Both the position numbers and the translations under genes were made by a program. Shown piece by piece: positions 34,401 through 48,479 of a DNA stretch of 64,000 nt. Location: contig OX442423.1 in assembly GCA_949361645.1 (NCBI GenBank), positions 1,815,467 through 1,879,466 of the forward strand, read 5' to 3'. The notes under the pieces were generated by a model. The model worked only from the letters and a program-made list of their open reading frames with translations. It made no database searches and was not told the DNA's origin. The stretch's first letter is position 1; every line of letters begins with the position of its first letter. The DNA is from Spongilla lacustris (Eukaryota > Porifera > Demospongiae > Spongillida > Spongillidae).

Positions 34401-36481
34401 TATGAACTCTCCAAGTACAGTTATCGACATGTACGTAGTATTTCAGTTGCTTTATACTGAGTGGCTTCAAATGGTCCTTTTACTGCTGACGTCACGTGTT
34501 AATTGGCTTTGTTCAGCGACAGGACACGAGTCATTATACAAATGCCACAAAGAGACACAGCAAACATGAAACGAATGACAATTGAATGCCTAACTAAATC
34601 TTTTATAAAAGGAAATAGATATGGCAGCTATGATGATGAAGTTTCACGTCCGCTCTCATAAGTTGACCCCCACCACCCACCCACCCCTCCCCCACCACCC
34701 CATCACCCTCCACCCACCTCCTCCCTCAAAAAAAGAAAGTAAACGGGTGAAAACTATGCTTGCTCTCATCAACAGCCTACAGCTGTATCCTTACAAAGGG
34801 CCATCGGGGCAATGATAAGACAAGGGATGATTTACTGCTTTTAAACGAAATTTTTAAATGAAAAGCATGTAGCAGTAGTGATGATTAGGTTATCCCCCTA
34901 AATCTATGTGTGGCATCTATAGTACATGTACAAGGTCCATTAGATATAGTGGATGCTAGTGTAGGCCTCACATCACTCAACAGTTAGGGGGATAATATGT
35001 ACGTCTAAGAGAAGAATGGTACTAGTGCCCTTAATTAAAACTTCACAAACCCAAGGAATTCAATTGTATGCGCAATAATCATGGTACATTATTGGTAAAG
35101 CAGTCTGGAGTTAATGTGATGGTTGTATTTTATAGTAAATATGTCCCTCCCATGCATCGCATCCCAGGGTATTGCATGAATCACTACCCCAGGGTATCCC
35201 ATGAATCACTACCATGGGAGGGACATATTTACTAGAAATACCCAGGGTATTCCATGAATCACTATCCCAGGGTATTGCATGAATCACTACCCCAGGGTAT
35301 TCCATGAATCACTACCATGGGAGGGACATATTTACTAGAAATACCCAGGGTATTCCATGAATCACTCACTTCCCCAGGGTATAGCAAGATCACACACACA
35401 TGTACCATGGTAGGATGACCTACATATCGTACCATGGCTCTCCATGTGTTCTGCATTGGAATACCCTGGGAAGTGAGTGATTCATGTGGAATACCCTGGG
35501 TAGTGGAGTGATTCATGTGGAATACCCTGGGTAGTGGAGTAATTCATGGAATACCCTGGGTAGTGGAGTGATTCATGGAATACCCTGGGTAGTGGAGTGA
35601 TTCATGGAATACCCTGGGAAGTGAGTGATTCATGGAATACCCTGGGTAGTGGAGTGATTCATGGAATACCCTGGGTAGTGGAGTGATTCATGGAATACCC
35701 TGGGTAGTGGAGTGATTCATGGAATACCCTGGGAAGTGAGTGATTCATGTGGAATATCCTGGGTAGTGGAGTGATTCATGGAATACCCTGGGTAGTGGAG
35801 TGATTCATGCAATACCCTGGGTAGTGGAGTGATTCATGGAATACCCTGGGTAGTGGAGTGATTCATGCAATACCCTGGGTAGTGGAGTGATTCATGGAAT
35901 ACCCTGGGTAGTGGAGTGATTCATGTGGAATACCCTGGGTAGTGGAGTGATTCATGGAATACCCTGGGTAGTGGAGTGATTCATGGAATACCCTGGGAAG
36001 TGAGTGATTCATGGAATACCCTGCAGCTATGGAACACACTGAAGTTTGGGTGGGGGTGGGGGTGGGGGAGGAGCATCTTTGGGACACATTGAATGGACCA
36101 ATTAAGAACTACATGATAGCATTGGTGCATGTTGCACAAATTGAAGATAGTTGATTAACTTTTCGTAACTTTTCATAACCAGGTTGCTCAGTGTGGCCAC
36201 ACCTTCATGCTCATGACGTTCAGAAAGCCCACACTGTGTGAAGTATGTAAGAAGCCTCTGTGGGGTGTGATCTATCATGGATATCAGTGCTCAGGTAATG
36301 CGTTGGATGTGTGTGTGTGCATGTGTGTGCATGCTTGTGTGTGTGCATGTGCTTGCATGCTTGTGTGTGTGCATGCTTGTGTGTGTGTGCATGTGTGTGT
36401 GCATGTGTGTGCATGTGTGTGTGTGCATGCTTGTGTGTGTGCATGTGTGTGCATGCTTGTGTGTGCATGCTTGTGTGTGTG

Positions 36482-36514
<33 letters not shown>

Positions 36515-37105
36515 ATACATATGTGTACACACACACCTGTGTTTGCATGCATGAAATGTATACCATATGCATGTAGTGTAAAAATAGTGGAGGGTTAAAA
36601 ATTTGGCAAGTTTGCGTCTGTAGAATATAGGTGAAGCTAAATTCTTCGCCCAAGTTTTCCCCCATCAATATTTTGCGCTATATGGTACATATTCCTTCTC
36701 TTAAATATAATATTGTACATGTATTTTGTGCTTGCATGCCGTTGATGTGCTCATGTAAAGGTACAAGTACCACTACAGGTGTTCTAAATAGTGCACACTG
36801 TACATGTGTTTGGTGTTCTTACTGATTAAGGTACTGATTAGGATAAATATGGTACATGTATATGTATATGGACATTAGATTGGTTTTCTTTTTTCTTTCA
36901 AGTTTTCAAATAAATAAATAAATTTGGTAGCCTTGAGGTTGGGGAAGCCAGCATTCCCTCCTATAAGTCTGTTGGGTACCACAGATATGGCACTCAGTCA
37001 GATCCAATGGCACAAGGGAAAGAGGGATTGGGGGGGGGGGGCGGGGTGCAGATACATGTAGGTCACTTGATAGCAGGGGGTTGAACATTCACAAGCATTA
37101 CTTAT

Positions 37106-37191
<86 letters not shown>

Positions 37192-40100
37192 TATGTGATC
37201 AGTTTGCGACTATAGTGTGCACCGCCATTGCTGCATTTCTGATGTGAACGATATTTGTCGTAAGAAGAAGGCCAGTACGACAAACCCAACCCCAATCCTA
37301 AGGAAGCAGAGCTGTTAGTCCTGGCCCATATGTATAGTGCACACACCTTTTATGGTCACCTCTTCCTTCCAGTGGTCAACGTTGTGTTGCCTCCCACGGA
37401 CCCAGAGTCACGGACTGATGGTAAGGAGGTGGTAAGGAGGTGGGAGGAGGTAGCAACGTTTTTGACCTGGAGACGATGACCTGGAGGCCCCTCCCCCAAA
37501 GTATATAAACAAACCCACCCTGGTGTGTGTGTGTGTAGATGGCGGCTTCCCTATCTCCCTCCCCCCTCCCCCGGGTGATGGATATTGTTTTGTATATTAG
37601 GTACCGTAATTAAAAATTAAAAATTCCTGGGACATACAGCCATAGAACATGTGGGTGGTGGGTGGTCCAAAGGGGCAGAATGGCTGAGGCTTTGGTACTG
37701 ACAGGTGTGGTTTGAGAACAGTTATGTCTTCCAAGCGATGTCCGCTGTGTTTTAGCAAACCTCTAACTTGGAACGGAGTTGAAAAACAAAGGATTTCAAT
37801 GCATGTACATGTACATGTATTTAAAATGATTTACTCCGTATGTACATGTTGATGCATAAATATTAACCTTCTCTCCACTGTAGCACACCCTTTGGACCTT
37901 CCTCCTCCTCCACCTCCTCCACCTCTTCTTCCCCCTCCCCCTCCTGTTCACTCCGCAGCTTGCTCACAGCCTGCTGAAGAGGTACAGGGATCATCCTCCT
38001 CCCCACCCAACGATGTGGTACGTTCGCTGGGTGGATGGACTTGCACGTATGGCAACCACTGCTATCTTCTTTGTAGATCGGGGTAACGATAGAGGAGCCT
38101 GCAGCAGCTGTCACCACAGGGTCAGCCCATTGCCACCCACTTCTTTACATAACCCTCACATCTACACAACCTTCACATGTACACAACCCTCACATCTACA
38201 CAACCCTCATACCTACACAACCCTCATACCTACACAACCCTCACATCTACACAACCTTCACATGTACACAACTTTCACATCTACACAACCCTCACATCTA
38301 CACAACCTTCACATGTACACAACCCTCACATCTACACAACCCTCATACCTACACAACCTTCACATCTACACAACCTCACATGTACACAACCCTCACATCT
38401 ACACAACCCTCATACCTACACAACCCTCATACCTACACAACCTTCACATCTACACAACCTCACATCTACACAACCTCACATCTACACAACCTCACATCTA
38501 CACAACTCCCTCACACCTGACTCTGCTTGACTGACCTAAATTTGAGAGCTTTATTTTTAAAAATGTCTTTCTGTTTAGCGAACGGCCGCGTTCTGTTTCC
38601 GACCCTGAATACATGCATAATCAAGTGATACAACTCAACGAGCCATTTAGTCCAGAAGGGAAACTTCGTGGAGGGTAAATGTGTACTGATTTTCTTGCTT
38701 CTTTCTATTTCTTCATTCTTTACCTCCCCTTGTTCCCCCACACCTCCCCTTGTTCCCCCACACCTCCCCTTGTTCCCCCACACCTCCCCTTGTTCCCCCA
38801 CACCTCCCCTTGTTCCCCCACACCTCCCCTTGTTCCCCCACACCTCCCCTTGTTCCCCCACACCTCCCCTTGTTCCCCCACACCTCCCCTTGTTCCCCCA
38901 CACCTCCACTTGTTCCCCCACACCTAGCTCCCCTTGCTCCTCTTCTGCCATTTTACTCACATTCTTTTTCTCCCCAGCAGAGATAATAATCAACACGTCC
39001 GAGTTTCCAGGGCTCAGTCAGTGAGTTCATAATTTATAAACATGGTGGCAGTACAAACATGAACCAATGCATCCTTCCCTCCTCCTCCTCCTCCTCCCAT
39101 CTCCATCCTCCTCCTCCCATCTCCATCCTCCTCCTCCCCTCCTCCTCCCCTCCTCCTCCCCTCCTCCTCCCCCTCCCCCTCCTCCTCCTCCCCCTCCCTC
39201 CACTCCTCCCCTCCCCCTCCCCTCCTCCTCCCCTCCCCCTCCCCTCCTCCTCCCCTCTTCCTCCCCTCCCCCTCCCCTCCTCCTCCCCTCCCCCTCCCCT
39301 CCTCCTCCCCTCCCCCTCCCCTCCTCCTCCCCTCCCCCTCCCCTCCCCCTCCTCCCCCTCCTCCTCCTCCTCCCCTCCACTCCTCCCCTCCCCTCCCCTC
39401 CCCCTCCCCCTCCTCCTCCTCCTTCCTCACAGGACAGACAGTCAAAGAAGCCTGAGAGCTTATCCTTCATCATCAGTGCCCCTCCCTCTGCCATCGGTAG
39501 CTCCACTTCTTCATTTGCTGATGAACCACCCTTGTACGTTAGTCTCATTGTTTTGTTATGTCATCCATTACCATGGCGATTTATCTGTCCCTATCTTGTG
39601 TTGATTCAAGCACGTCTTCACTACACATGCTACGCACACATACATGTACATACAGATACATATACATGTACATACAGATACATATACATATGTTTACATG
39701 TACATACAGATACATGTACATATGTGTACATGTACATACAGATACATGTACATGTGTACATGTACATACAGATACATGTACATATGTGTACATGTACATA
39801 CAGATACATGTACATATGTGTACATGTACGTACAGATACATGTACATATGTGTACATGTACGTACAGATACATGTACATATGTGTACATGGTCATACAGA
39901 TACATGTACATATGTGTACATGTACGTACAGATACATGTACATATGTGTACATGTACCCTATATTTATGTACATGTACTTACATCACACAATTATGTTTC
40001 TGCCTTGCAGCAGCGCCATTCCCTCTAGCTCCGGATCACTCTACAGGCCATTGGATACTCTGATGGAATATGAGGGTGGGTGTGTCCATCTGTGCTATTT

Positions 40101-43100
40101 AACCCTTGATGTACATGATGACATTAACTTTAACCCCTTTATGTCTCGGGTGTACATGATCAGATGATGCATGTTACTCTTACTTTAACCCCTCTATGTC
40201 TCGGGTGTACATGATCAGATGATGCATGTTACTCTTACTTTAACCCCTTTATGTCTCAGGTGTACATGATCAGATGATGCATGTTACTCTTACTTTAACC
40301 CCTTTATGTCTCAGGTGTACATGATCAGATGATGCATGTTACTCCTACTTTAACCCCTCTATGTCTCGGGTGTACATGATCAGATGATGCATGTTACTCT
40401 TACTTTAACCCCTTTATGTCTTGGGTGTACATGATCAGATGATGCATGTTACTCTTACTTTAACCCCTTTATGTCTCAGGTGTACACGATGACATGAGGG
40501 AGTTGATGGAGTCTGATGTGGGGGAGGAGCTGATTCCTTGGGCTCTCACTGCCAAGAGAGAGGTTTGCCAACCCTGTTTGGATTGTACCAATTGTTCTTG
40601 GTGGGAAGGGAAATGGTGTATGTATGTACTTTCCAACAGGAGGGAAAACAGTTAATTACATGCAGTGTTTAGATTACTAGTGGGAGCAGGGTTATTTGGT
40701 TGAGAGTATGTGGGTGGGGGTGGGGAGGGGGGATAATTGTTTGAAAGGACACTTTAAACACCTCTTTGCTGCTTTGATCTAAGCTTTGCACTTGGACATG
40801 GTTCAGCAGCCTGGTGGTGTTGGAATGTGGGTAGCACTTATGTTATTATTGTGGTGGTTCTTTTTGCTTACAAAAGTACAAGAAATGTAGTGTTGCATCT
40901 CGTACATGTATATGTACATATACATGTACATATACATGTACATATACATGTACATATACATGTACATATACATGTACATATACATGTACATATACATGTA
41001 CATATACATGTACATGTACATGTACATATACATGTACATATACATGTACATATACATGTACATGTACATGTACATGTACATGTACATGTACATATACATA
41101 TACATGTACATATACATGTACATATAACATACATATATATGTACATGTACACATATCTCACTTACATGTACACATATCACATGTGCATACACACAATACA
41201 CACATACAACACATGCACACACGCTCACACACATACACACATACAACACATGCACACATGCTCACACACATACACACTCACACATACACACACGCACACA
41301 GGTAGTTCAGTCTTTGAAGAGATATCAAATTGAGCGTCAAGAGTTGATTAAAGAATTGGTGTACACTGAAAGAACACACTTACAGAAACTCAATCTGATG
41401 AAATACGTGAGTACAACGCTGTACCTTCATTGTGTGCCTAGTACATGTGATGTGAACACTCAACCCTACTAATGTGAGGTTTACCAACTATAATGAGTGT
41501 GTTAGTATTCCAGTGTGTGTTAGTATGAGCCTTGCAGTGTGTTAATATGAGTCCAGTGTGTTCGTATGAGCCCAGTGTGTTAGTATGAGCCCAGTGTGTT
41601 AGTATGAGCCCAGTGTGTTAATAGTATGAGCCCAATGTGTTAGTATGAGCCTTGCAGTGTGTTAGTATGAGCCTTGCAGTGTGTTAGTATGAGCCTTGCA
41701 GTGTTAGTGTGAGCCCAGTGGTTAGTATGAGCCTTGCAGTGTGTTAGTATGAGCCTTGCAGTGTTAGTGTGAGCCCAGTGGTTAGTATGAGCCTTGCAGT
41801 GTGTTAGTATGAGCCTTGCAGTGTTAGTGTGAGCCCAGTGGTTAGTATGAGCCTTGCAGTGTGTTAGTATGAGCCTTGCAGTGTTAGTGCGAGCCCAGTG
41901 TGTTAGTATGAGCCTTGCAGTGTTAATGTGAGCCCAGTGTGTTAGTATGAACCTTGTAGTGTGTTAGTATGGTTAGTGTACATGTACATGTAGCTCAGCC
42001 ATGCAATAATGGCTTGTGCATGGAATGGTACACGTACATGTGTGTTGGGTCCCTTCTCATAAACTGTGTGGGCCACTCCCCACAGATGTACAAGATTCCC
42101 CTCCAAAGGCAGTCTGTCCTGACCGCACAACAGTTGGAGCAGCTGTTCCCAAGCCTTGAAGAGCTCATTCTCTTCCACGGTACCAGCTGCTGCTGCATGG
42201 TTGTAGCTCCCCCTCTCTCATACATGTATGTCCCTCCCCCTCCCCCCCCCCCCCCCCCCAGGTGGCCTGTGTGCTGACCTCAAGGAGAGGGTGGCAGTGT
42301 ACCCTGATGGCATTGTCAAAAATGTGGCTGATGTGTTACTGTCGAGGGTGAGATGTGGCAGTGGGTGCCACTGTCATGTGCCTACGTGCCACTGTCATGT
42401 GCCTGCGTGCCACTGTCATGTGCTTATGTGCCACTGTCATGTGCCTATGTGCCACTGTCATGTGCCTGCGTGCCACTGTCATGTGCCTGCGTGCCACTGT
42501 CATGTGCCTACGTGCCACTGTCATGTGCCTACATGCCACTGTCATGTGCCTACGTGCCACTGTCATGTGCCTGCGTGCCACTGTCATGTGCCTGCGTGCC
42601 ACTGTCATGTGCCTATGTGCCACTGTCATGTGCCTACGTGCCACTGTCATGTGCCTGCGTGCCACTGTCATGTGCCTGCGTGCCACTATCATGTGCCTGC
42701 GTGCCACTGTCATGTGCCTATGTGCCACTGTCATGTGCCTACGTGCCACTGTCATGTGCCTGCGTGCCACTGTCATGTGCCTGCGTGCCGCTGTCATGTG
42801 CCTACGTGCCACTGTCATGTGATCAAAAATGTCCTTGCATTGCAGTTTGATGGAGCGGCTGGTCAGAGGCTGTGTCATGCATGCTCCGTGTTTGCGTCCA
42901 ATCAGATTACTGCTGAAAGACTTTTCAAGGTAATGCTGCATTACATCATGATTAAAAATTAGTATAATAACAATTATCTTGAGGTTAAAGTTATCTCTAT
43001 TGGAATTGTCTGAAGGTCATTTGATGTACATTTGTAGATTACTGAAATTGTCTGAAGGTCGTAGATTACTGAAATTGTTTGAAGGTCATAGATTACTTTT

Positions 43101-44783
43101 CCCTATGGGTACAAGGCTGATACCTGCAGTAATGTTACCTATGGGATATCTGCAGTAATGTTACCTGTACCTATGGGGTACCTGCAGTAATGTTACCCAT
43201 GGGGTACCTGCAATGTTACCTATGGGGTACCTGCAGTAATGTTACCTATGGGGTACCTGCAGTAATGTTACCTATGGGGTACCTGCAGTAATGTTACCTA
43301 TGGGGTACCTGCAGTAATGTTACCTATGGGGTACCTGCAGTAATGTTACCTATGGGGTACCTGCAGTAATGTTACCTATGGGGTACCTGCAGTAATGCTA
43401 CCTATGGGATACCTGCAGTAATGTTACCTATGGGGTACCTGCAGTAATGCTACCTATGGGGTACCTGCAGTAATGTTACCTATGGGGTACCTGCACTAAT
43501 GTTACCTATGGGGTACCTGCAGTAATGTTACCTATGGGGTACCTGCAGTAATGTTACCTATGGGGTACCTGCAGTAATGTTACCTATGGGGTACCTGCAC
43601 TAATGTTACCTATGGGGTACCTGCAGTAATGTTACCTATGGGGTACCTGCAGTAATGTTACCTATGGGATACCTGCAGTAATGTTACCTATGGGGTACCT
43701 GTAGTAATGTTACCTATGGGATACCTGCAGTAATGTTACCTATGGGGTACCTGCAGTAATGTTACCTATGGGATACCTGCAGTAATGCTACCTATGGGAT
43801 ACCTGCAGTAATGTTACCTGTACCTATGGGGTACCTGCAGTAATGTTACCCATGGGGTACCTGCAATGTTACCTATGGGGTACCTGCAGTAATGTTACCT
43901 ATGGGGTACCTGCAGTAATGTTACCTATGGGATACCTGCAGTAATGTTACCCATGGGGTACCTGCAATGTTACCTATGGGGTACCTGCAGTAATGTTACC
44001 TATGGGGTACCTGCAGTAATGTTACCTATGTACCTATGGGGTACCTGTAGTAATTTTACCTATGGGATACCTGCAGTAATGTTACCTATGGGGTACCTGC
44101 AGTAATGTTACCTATGGGATACCTGCAGTAATGTTACCTATGGGGTACCTGCAGTAATGCTACCTATGGGGTACCTGCAGTAATGTTACCTATGGGGTAC
44201 CTGCAGTAATGTTACCTATGGGGTACAAGGCTACCTGCAGTAATGTTACCTATGGGGTACAAGGCTACCTGCAGTAATGTTACCTATGGGGTACAAGGCT
44301 ACCTGCAGTAATGTTACCTATGGGGTACAAGGCTACCTGCAGTAATGTTACCTATGGGGTACAAGGCTACCTGCAGTAATGTTACCTATGGGGTACAAGG
44401 CTACCTGCAGTAATGTTACCTATGGGGTACAAGGCTACCTGCAGTAATGTTACCTATGGGGTACAAGGCTACCTGCAGTAATGTTACCTATGGGGTACAA
44501 GGCTACCTGCAGTAATGTTACCTATGGGGTACAAGGGGCTACCTGCAGTAATGAGGGAGCAGATCACCACACACACCACTGTCCCACCATAACTTGCAGG
44601 AGTGGAAGACTCGGAACGAGAAGTTTCGCATGTTTGTTCTGAAGGCTGAGAATAATTACCTGAGCCATCGTCTGACGTTCAACGAGCTCATCCCCATAGC
44701 CTGGCAAAGGCTGACCAAGTACAAGCTGCTGATAGAGGGCATACAAAAAACCTACAAGAAGCATAATACAGAGGAACTTGATG

Positions 44784-44880
<97 letters not shown>

Positions 44881-47800
44881 AAATTAAGATACTTTGGATC
44901 CATGTGTTAGTGATATGGCATTTTGTCATCACACACTTGCATAATAATCTGTACATGTTACACCACATCCTTATCTCATTGCACTCTCCATCTTTCCCTT
45001 TTTCCCTTCCCTGGTCCCTCCTGTTTCCAAATCCATTCACCCATCTCACTGGACCCTCCAAACCATCACCTCCATTCCACCGTTCACTTTTCATCCTCTG
45101 ACAGCTTTTGACAAAGAAGAGGTTGAGAAGCTTGGCACAGCTATCAGCTGTGTGCAGGTACGTGAGTGTGTGGGTCTGTTGCACTACAGTTACCCAAGTT
45201 TGACCTCGTAATGAATTTGGTAGTTTTGGAGGATAAGGTAGAGGAAGCAGTCCCTGGGCTAGTAGCTAGAGGCAGGGGAAGCAGTCCCTGTGCTAGTAGC
45301 TAGAGGCAGGGGAAGCAGTCCCTGTGCTAGTAGCTAGAGGCAGGGGAAGCAGTTCCTGTGCTAGTAGCTAGAGGCAGGGGAAGCAGTTCCTGTGCTAGTA
45401 GCTAGAGGCAGGGGAAGCAGTTCCTGTGCTAGTAGCTAGAGGCAGGGGAAGCAGTTCCTGTGCTAGTAGCTAGAGGCAGGGGAAGCAGTCCCTGTGCTAG
45501 TAGCTAGAGGCAGGGGAAGCAGTCCCTGTGCTAGTAGCTAGAGGCAGGGGAAGCAGTCCCTGTGCTAGTAGTAGCTAGAGGCAGAGGAAGCAGTCCCTGA
45601 GCTAGTAGCTAGAGGCAGGGGAAGCAGTCCCTGTGCTAGTAGTAGCTAGAGGCAGGGGAAGCAGTCCCTGGGCTAAATTATTAATCAAAGAACACAATAC
45701 TCGATGGCAATAGCTTGTGTTCAGCAGAACTTGCTTTCTCCATTTGTAGATGTGGGGAAAATAATTCAGCTACACATCTCTTTAGAGTCATGTGTACATT
45801 TGCAGAGTAGTGGTCCACCTAGCCTAGTATGCCTTTAATGCCTGTGTATAAGAGAAAGTGGGGGATCAATACTCACCTGCTCACCTGCTCCCTTCTCAAC
45901 AGGGAATCCTTCACTATGTCAACAAGCAGGTGAGAAGGGCGGGGAACAGACAACGTCTAGCAGCCTACCAGGCCAAACTGGACACCTCTGCTCTGGAGAG
46001 AACCGCACACCCCGTCGCTCAGTTGTACAAGGTGAGAGGGGGAGGAGGTCATAGGAGGGCAGGGGGAGGTCACAGGATGGGGAGGAGGGCACAGGAGGGG
46101 GAGGAGGTCACAGGAGGGGGAGGAGGTCACAGGAGGGGGAGGAGGTCACAGGAGGGGGAGGAGGTCACAGGAGGGGGAGGAGGGCACAGGAGGGGGAGGA
46201 GGGCACAGGAGGGGGAGGAGGGCACAGGAGGGGGAGGAGGGCACAGGAGGGGGAGGAGGGCACAGGAGGGGGAGGAGGGCACAGGAGGGGGAGGAGGTCA
46301 CCGGAGGGGGAGGAGGTCACAGGAGAGGGGAGGAGGTCACAGGAGGGGGAGGAGGTCACAGGAGGGGGAGGAGGGCACAGGAGGGGGAGGAGGTCACAGG
46401 AGAGGGAGGAGGTCACAGGAGAGGGGAGGAGGTCACATGAGGGGGAGGAGGTCACAGGAGGCGGTATGCATGTCACCATTTCACTTGCGCATTGACACAC
46501 GGTGATTTACATTCACACAGGGTTTGTGGAATAGCAACTACCACATAATATAGCCCCACCCCTTCAGTCATCAGCCCCACCCCTTCATCCATTAGCCACA
46601 CCCCTCCAGCCATTAGCCCCACCCATTCAGCCATTAGTCCCTTCAGCCATCAGCCCCACCCCCACCCACCCCTCCAGTCATCAGCCCACCCCTCCAGCCA
46701 TTAGCTCCACCCCTTCTGCTCCCATGCTACATGTACATATGTATCTGTTGTTCGAATCCTTACTAGTTGGGTGAGATGGGGGGGATGGGATGGTGGTGGG
46801 ATGGTTAACATGCCAGGTAAGGAAGGTGCTTTGTCACCATTCTTCCTTCACACGCACACACACAAACAGACCCTTGAGTTGACAGCTGAAGACAGAGTGT
46901 TGCTTCATGAAGGAGCTCTGACCTTGAGGTTGCACAACAAAAAAACCATAGGTAACTATAGGTAACCATAGGTAGCTATAGGTAACCATAGGTAGCTATA
47001 GGTAACCATAGATAACCATAGGTAGCTATAGGTAACCATAGGTAGCTGTAAGTAACCATAGTAACCACAGGTAACCATAGGTAACCACAGGTAACCATAG
47101 GTAACCATAGGTAGCTATAGGTAACCATAGGTATAGGTGTGTATTGTACATACAATACATGCATTAGCATGCAGTTTTATTAATAATAATAATAATAAGT
47201 ATATGTACATCTTTATAATAACACAGTAAGCTTTTAATGCTGTGCAGCATCTTAACATCTCAATCCCACATCACATATCCTCACATCACAAAACACAACA
47301 CATCCTCACATCCCACATTACACATCCTCACATCACAAAACACAACACATCCTCACATCCCACATTACACATCCTCACATCCCACATTACACATTCTCAC
47401 ATCCCACATCCTCACATCACAAAACACAACACATCCTCACATCCCACATTACACTTCCCACATCCCACATTACACATCCTCACATCCCACATTACACATC
47501 CTCACATCCCACATTACACATCCTCACATCCCACATTACACATCCTCACATCCCACATTACACATCCTCACATTCCCACATCCTCACATCCCACATCCTC
47601 ACATCCCACATCACACATCCTCACATCCCCACATCACACATCCTCACATCCCACATCACACTTCCTCACATCCCACATCACACATCCTCACATCCCACAT
47701 CACACATCCTCACATCCCACATCACACATCCTCACATCCCCACATCCCCACATCCTCACATCCCACATCACACATCACACATCCTCACATCACATGCCCT

Positions 47801-48017
47801 TGTCACACAAAAAAATCAAACCCAGAACTTTATGCTCTGTTGTTGACTGACATCATTGTGCTTTTGGAACGGAATGAGGACAAGGACAAGTACCACCTCC
47901 GTTGTCACATGCTGGAGAGTATCCATGGCACCAGGGTAGAGCTTAGTCCCATAATCAAGCTGAAGGATTCATTACTTCGTCATTCTGCTGCAGATCGAGG
48001 TGTGTTGTGTGTGTGTG

Positions 48018-48056
<39 letters not shown>

Positions 48057-48443
48057 CATGTGTGTGAGCATGTGTGTGTGTGCGTGTGTGTGAGCATGTC
48101 TTGATCTTATGTGACAGTGTAAATTTTCTTTGAGAATGTTGAGTAGTATTAGAACCCATTGAAGTTGCTCCGGACATTTTTTTGCAACTAAGCTTTCATT
48201 TTTAAACGTTTGGTGCTTTATCACAAAGGGCTAGTTCATTGTGTTATCCCATCACCACATCTTTCTTGCCATGTCATTCCTATACGTTACGGTACTTTTG
48301 TATTAAGCGATCACCACCATGTTTGTTCCCTAGGTAACCGCACCTTCTTTGTCGTCAACAACAGTCCGACCATGAAGCTGGCCCAAATGTATGAGTTCAT
48401 AGCTGAGGGTCCCCAGGAGAAGAAGCAGTGAGTCATAGCACCA

Positions 48444-48479
<36 letters not shown>

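Larger units (their letters stand above)
36183..37259 (+). other. RhoGEF exons 21-22: C1 zinc-binding domain
   Basis: Exons are 36183-36294 and 37203-37259. The cysteine/histidine pattern is H-(12)-C-x2-C-(13)-C-x2-C-x4-H-x2-C-(7)-C, seen in CGHTFMLMTFRKPTLCEVCK, GYQCS, VCDYSVHRHCC and DVNDIC. This is a complete two-zinc C1 set. Whether it binds diacylglycerol or is atypical cannot be told. Human ARHGEF11/12 lack it; Drosophila RhoGEF2 has it. Confidence 0.9.
37373..40562 (+). other. RhoGEF exons 23-30: proline/serine-rich linker before DH
   Basis: Exons are 37373-37420, 37884-37981, 38077-38120, 38579-38674, 38978-39020, 39433-39533, 40011-40075 and 40480-40562. Exon 24 encodes a proline run (LDLPPPPPPPPLLPPPPPV), a possible SH3 or profilin ligand. 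Exons 28-29 are Ser-rich (SFIISAPPSAIGSSTSSF). Exon 30 is acidic (DDMRELMESDVGEELIPW), matching the short segment ahead of the DH domain in relatives. All phases agree. Confidence 0.85.
41302..46031 (+). other. RhoGEF exons 31-37: DH (RhoGEF catalytic) domain
   Basis: Exons are 41302-41406, 42086-42179, 42262-42347, 42846-42929, 44600-44783, 45105-45157 and 45903-46031. CR1 is RQELIKELVYTERTHLQKL and CR3 is IPIAWQRLTKYKLLIEGIQK, including the conserved QRLTKY. The fold stabilises nucleotide-free Rho. All seven exons are phase-consistent without corrections. Confidence 0.95.
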
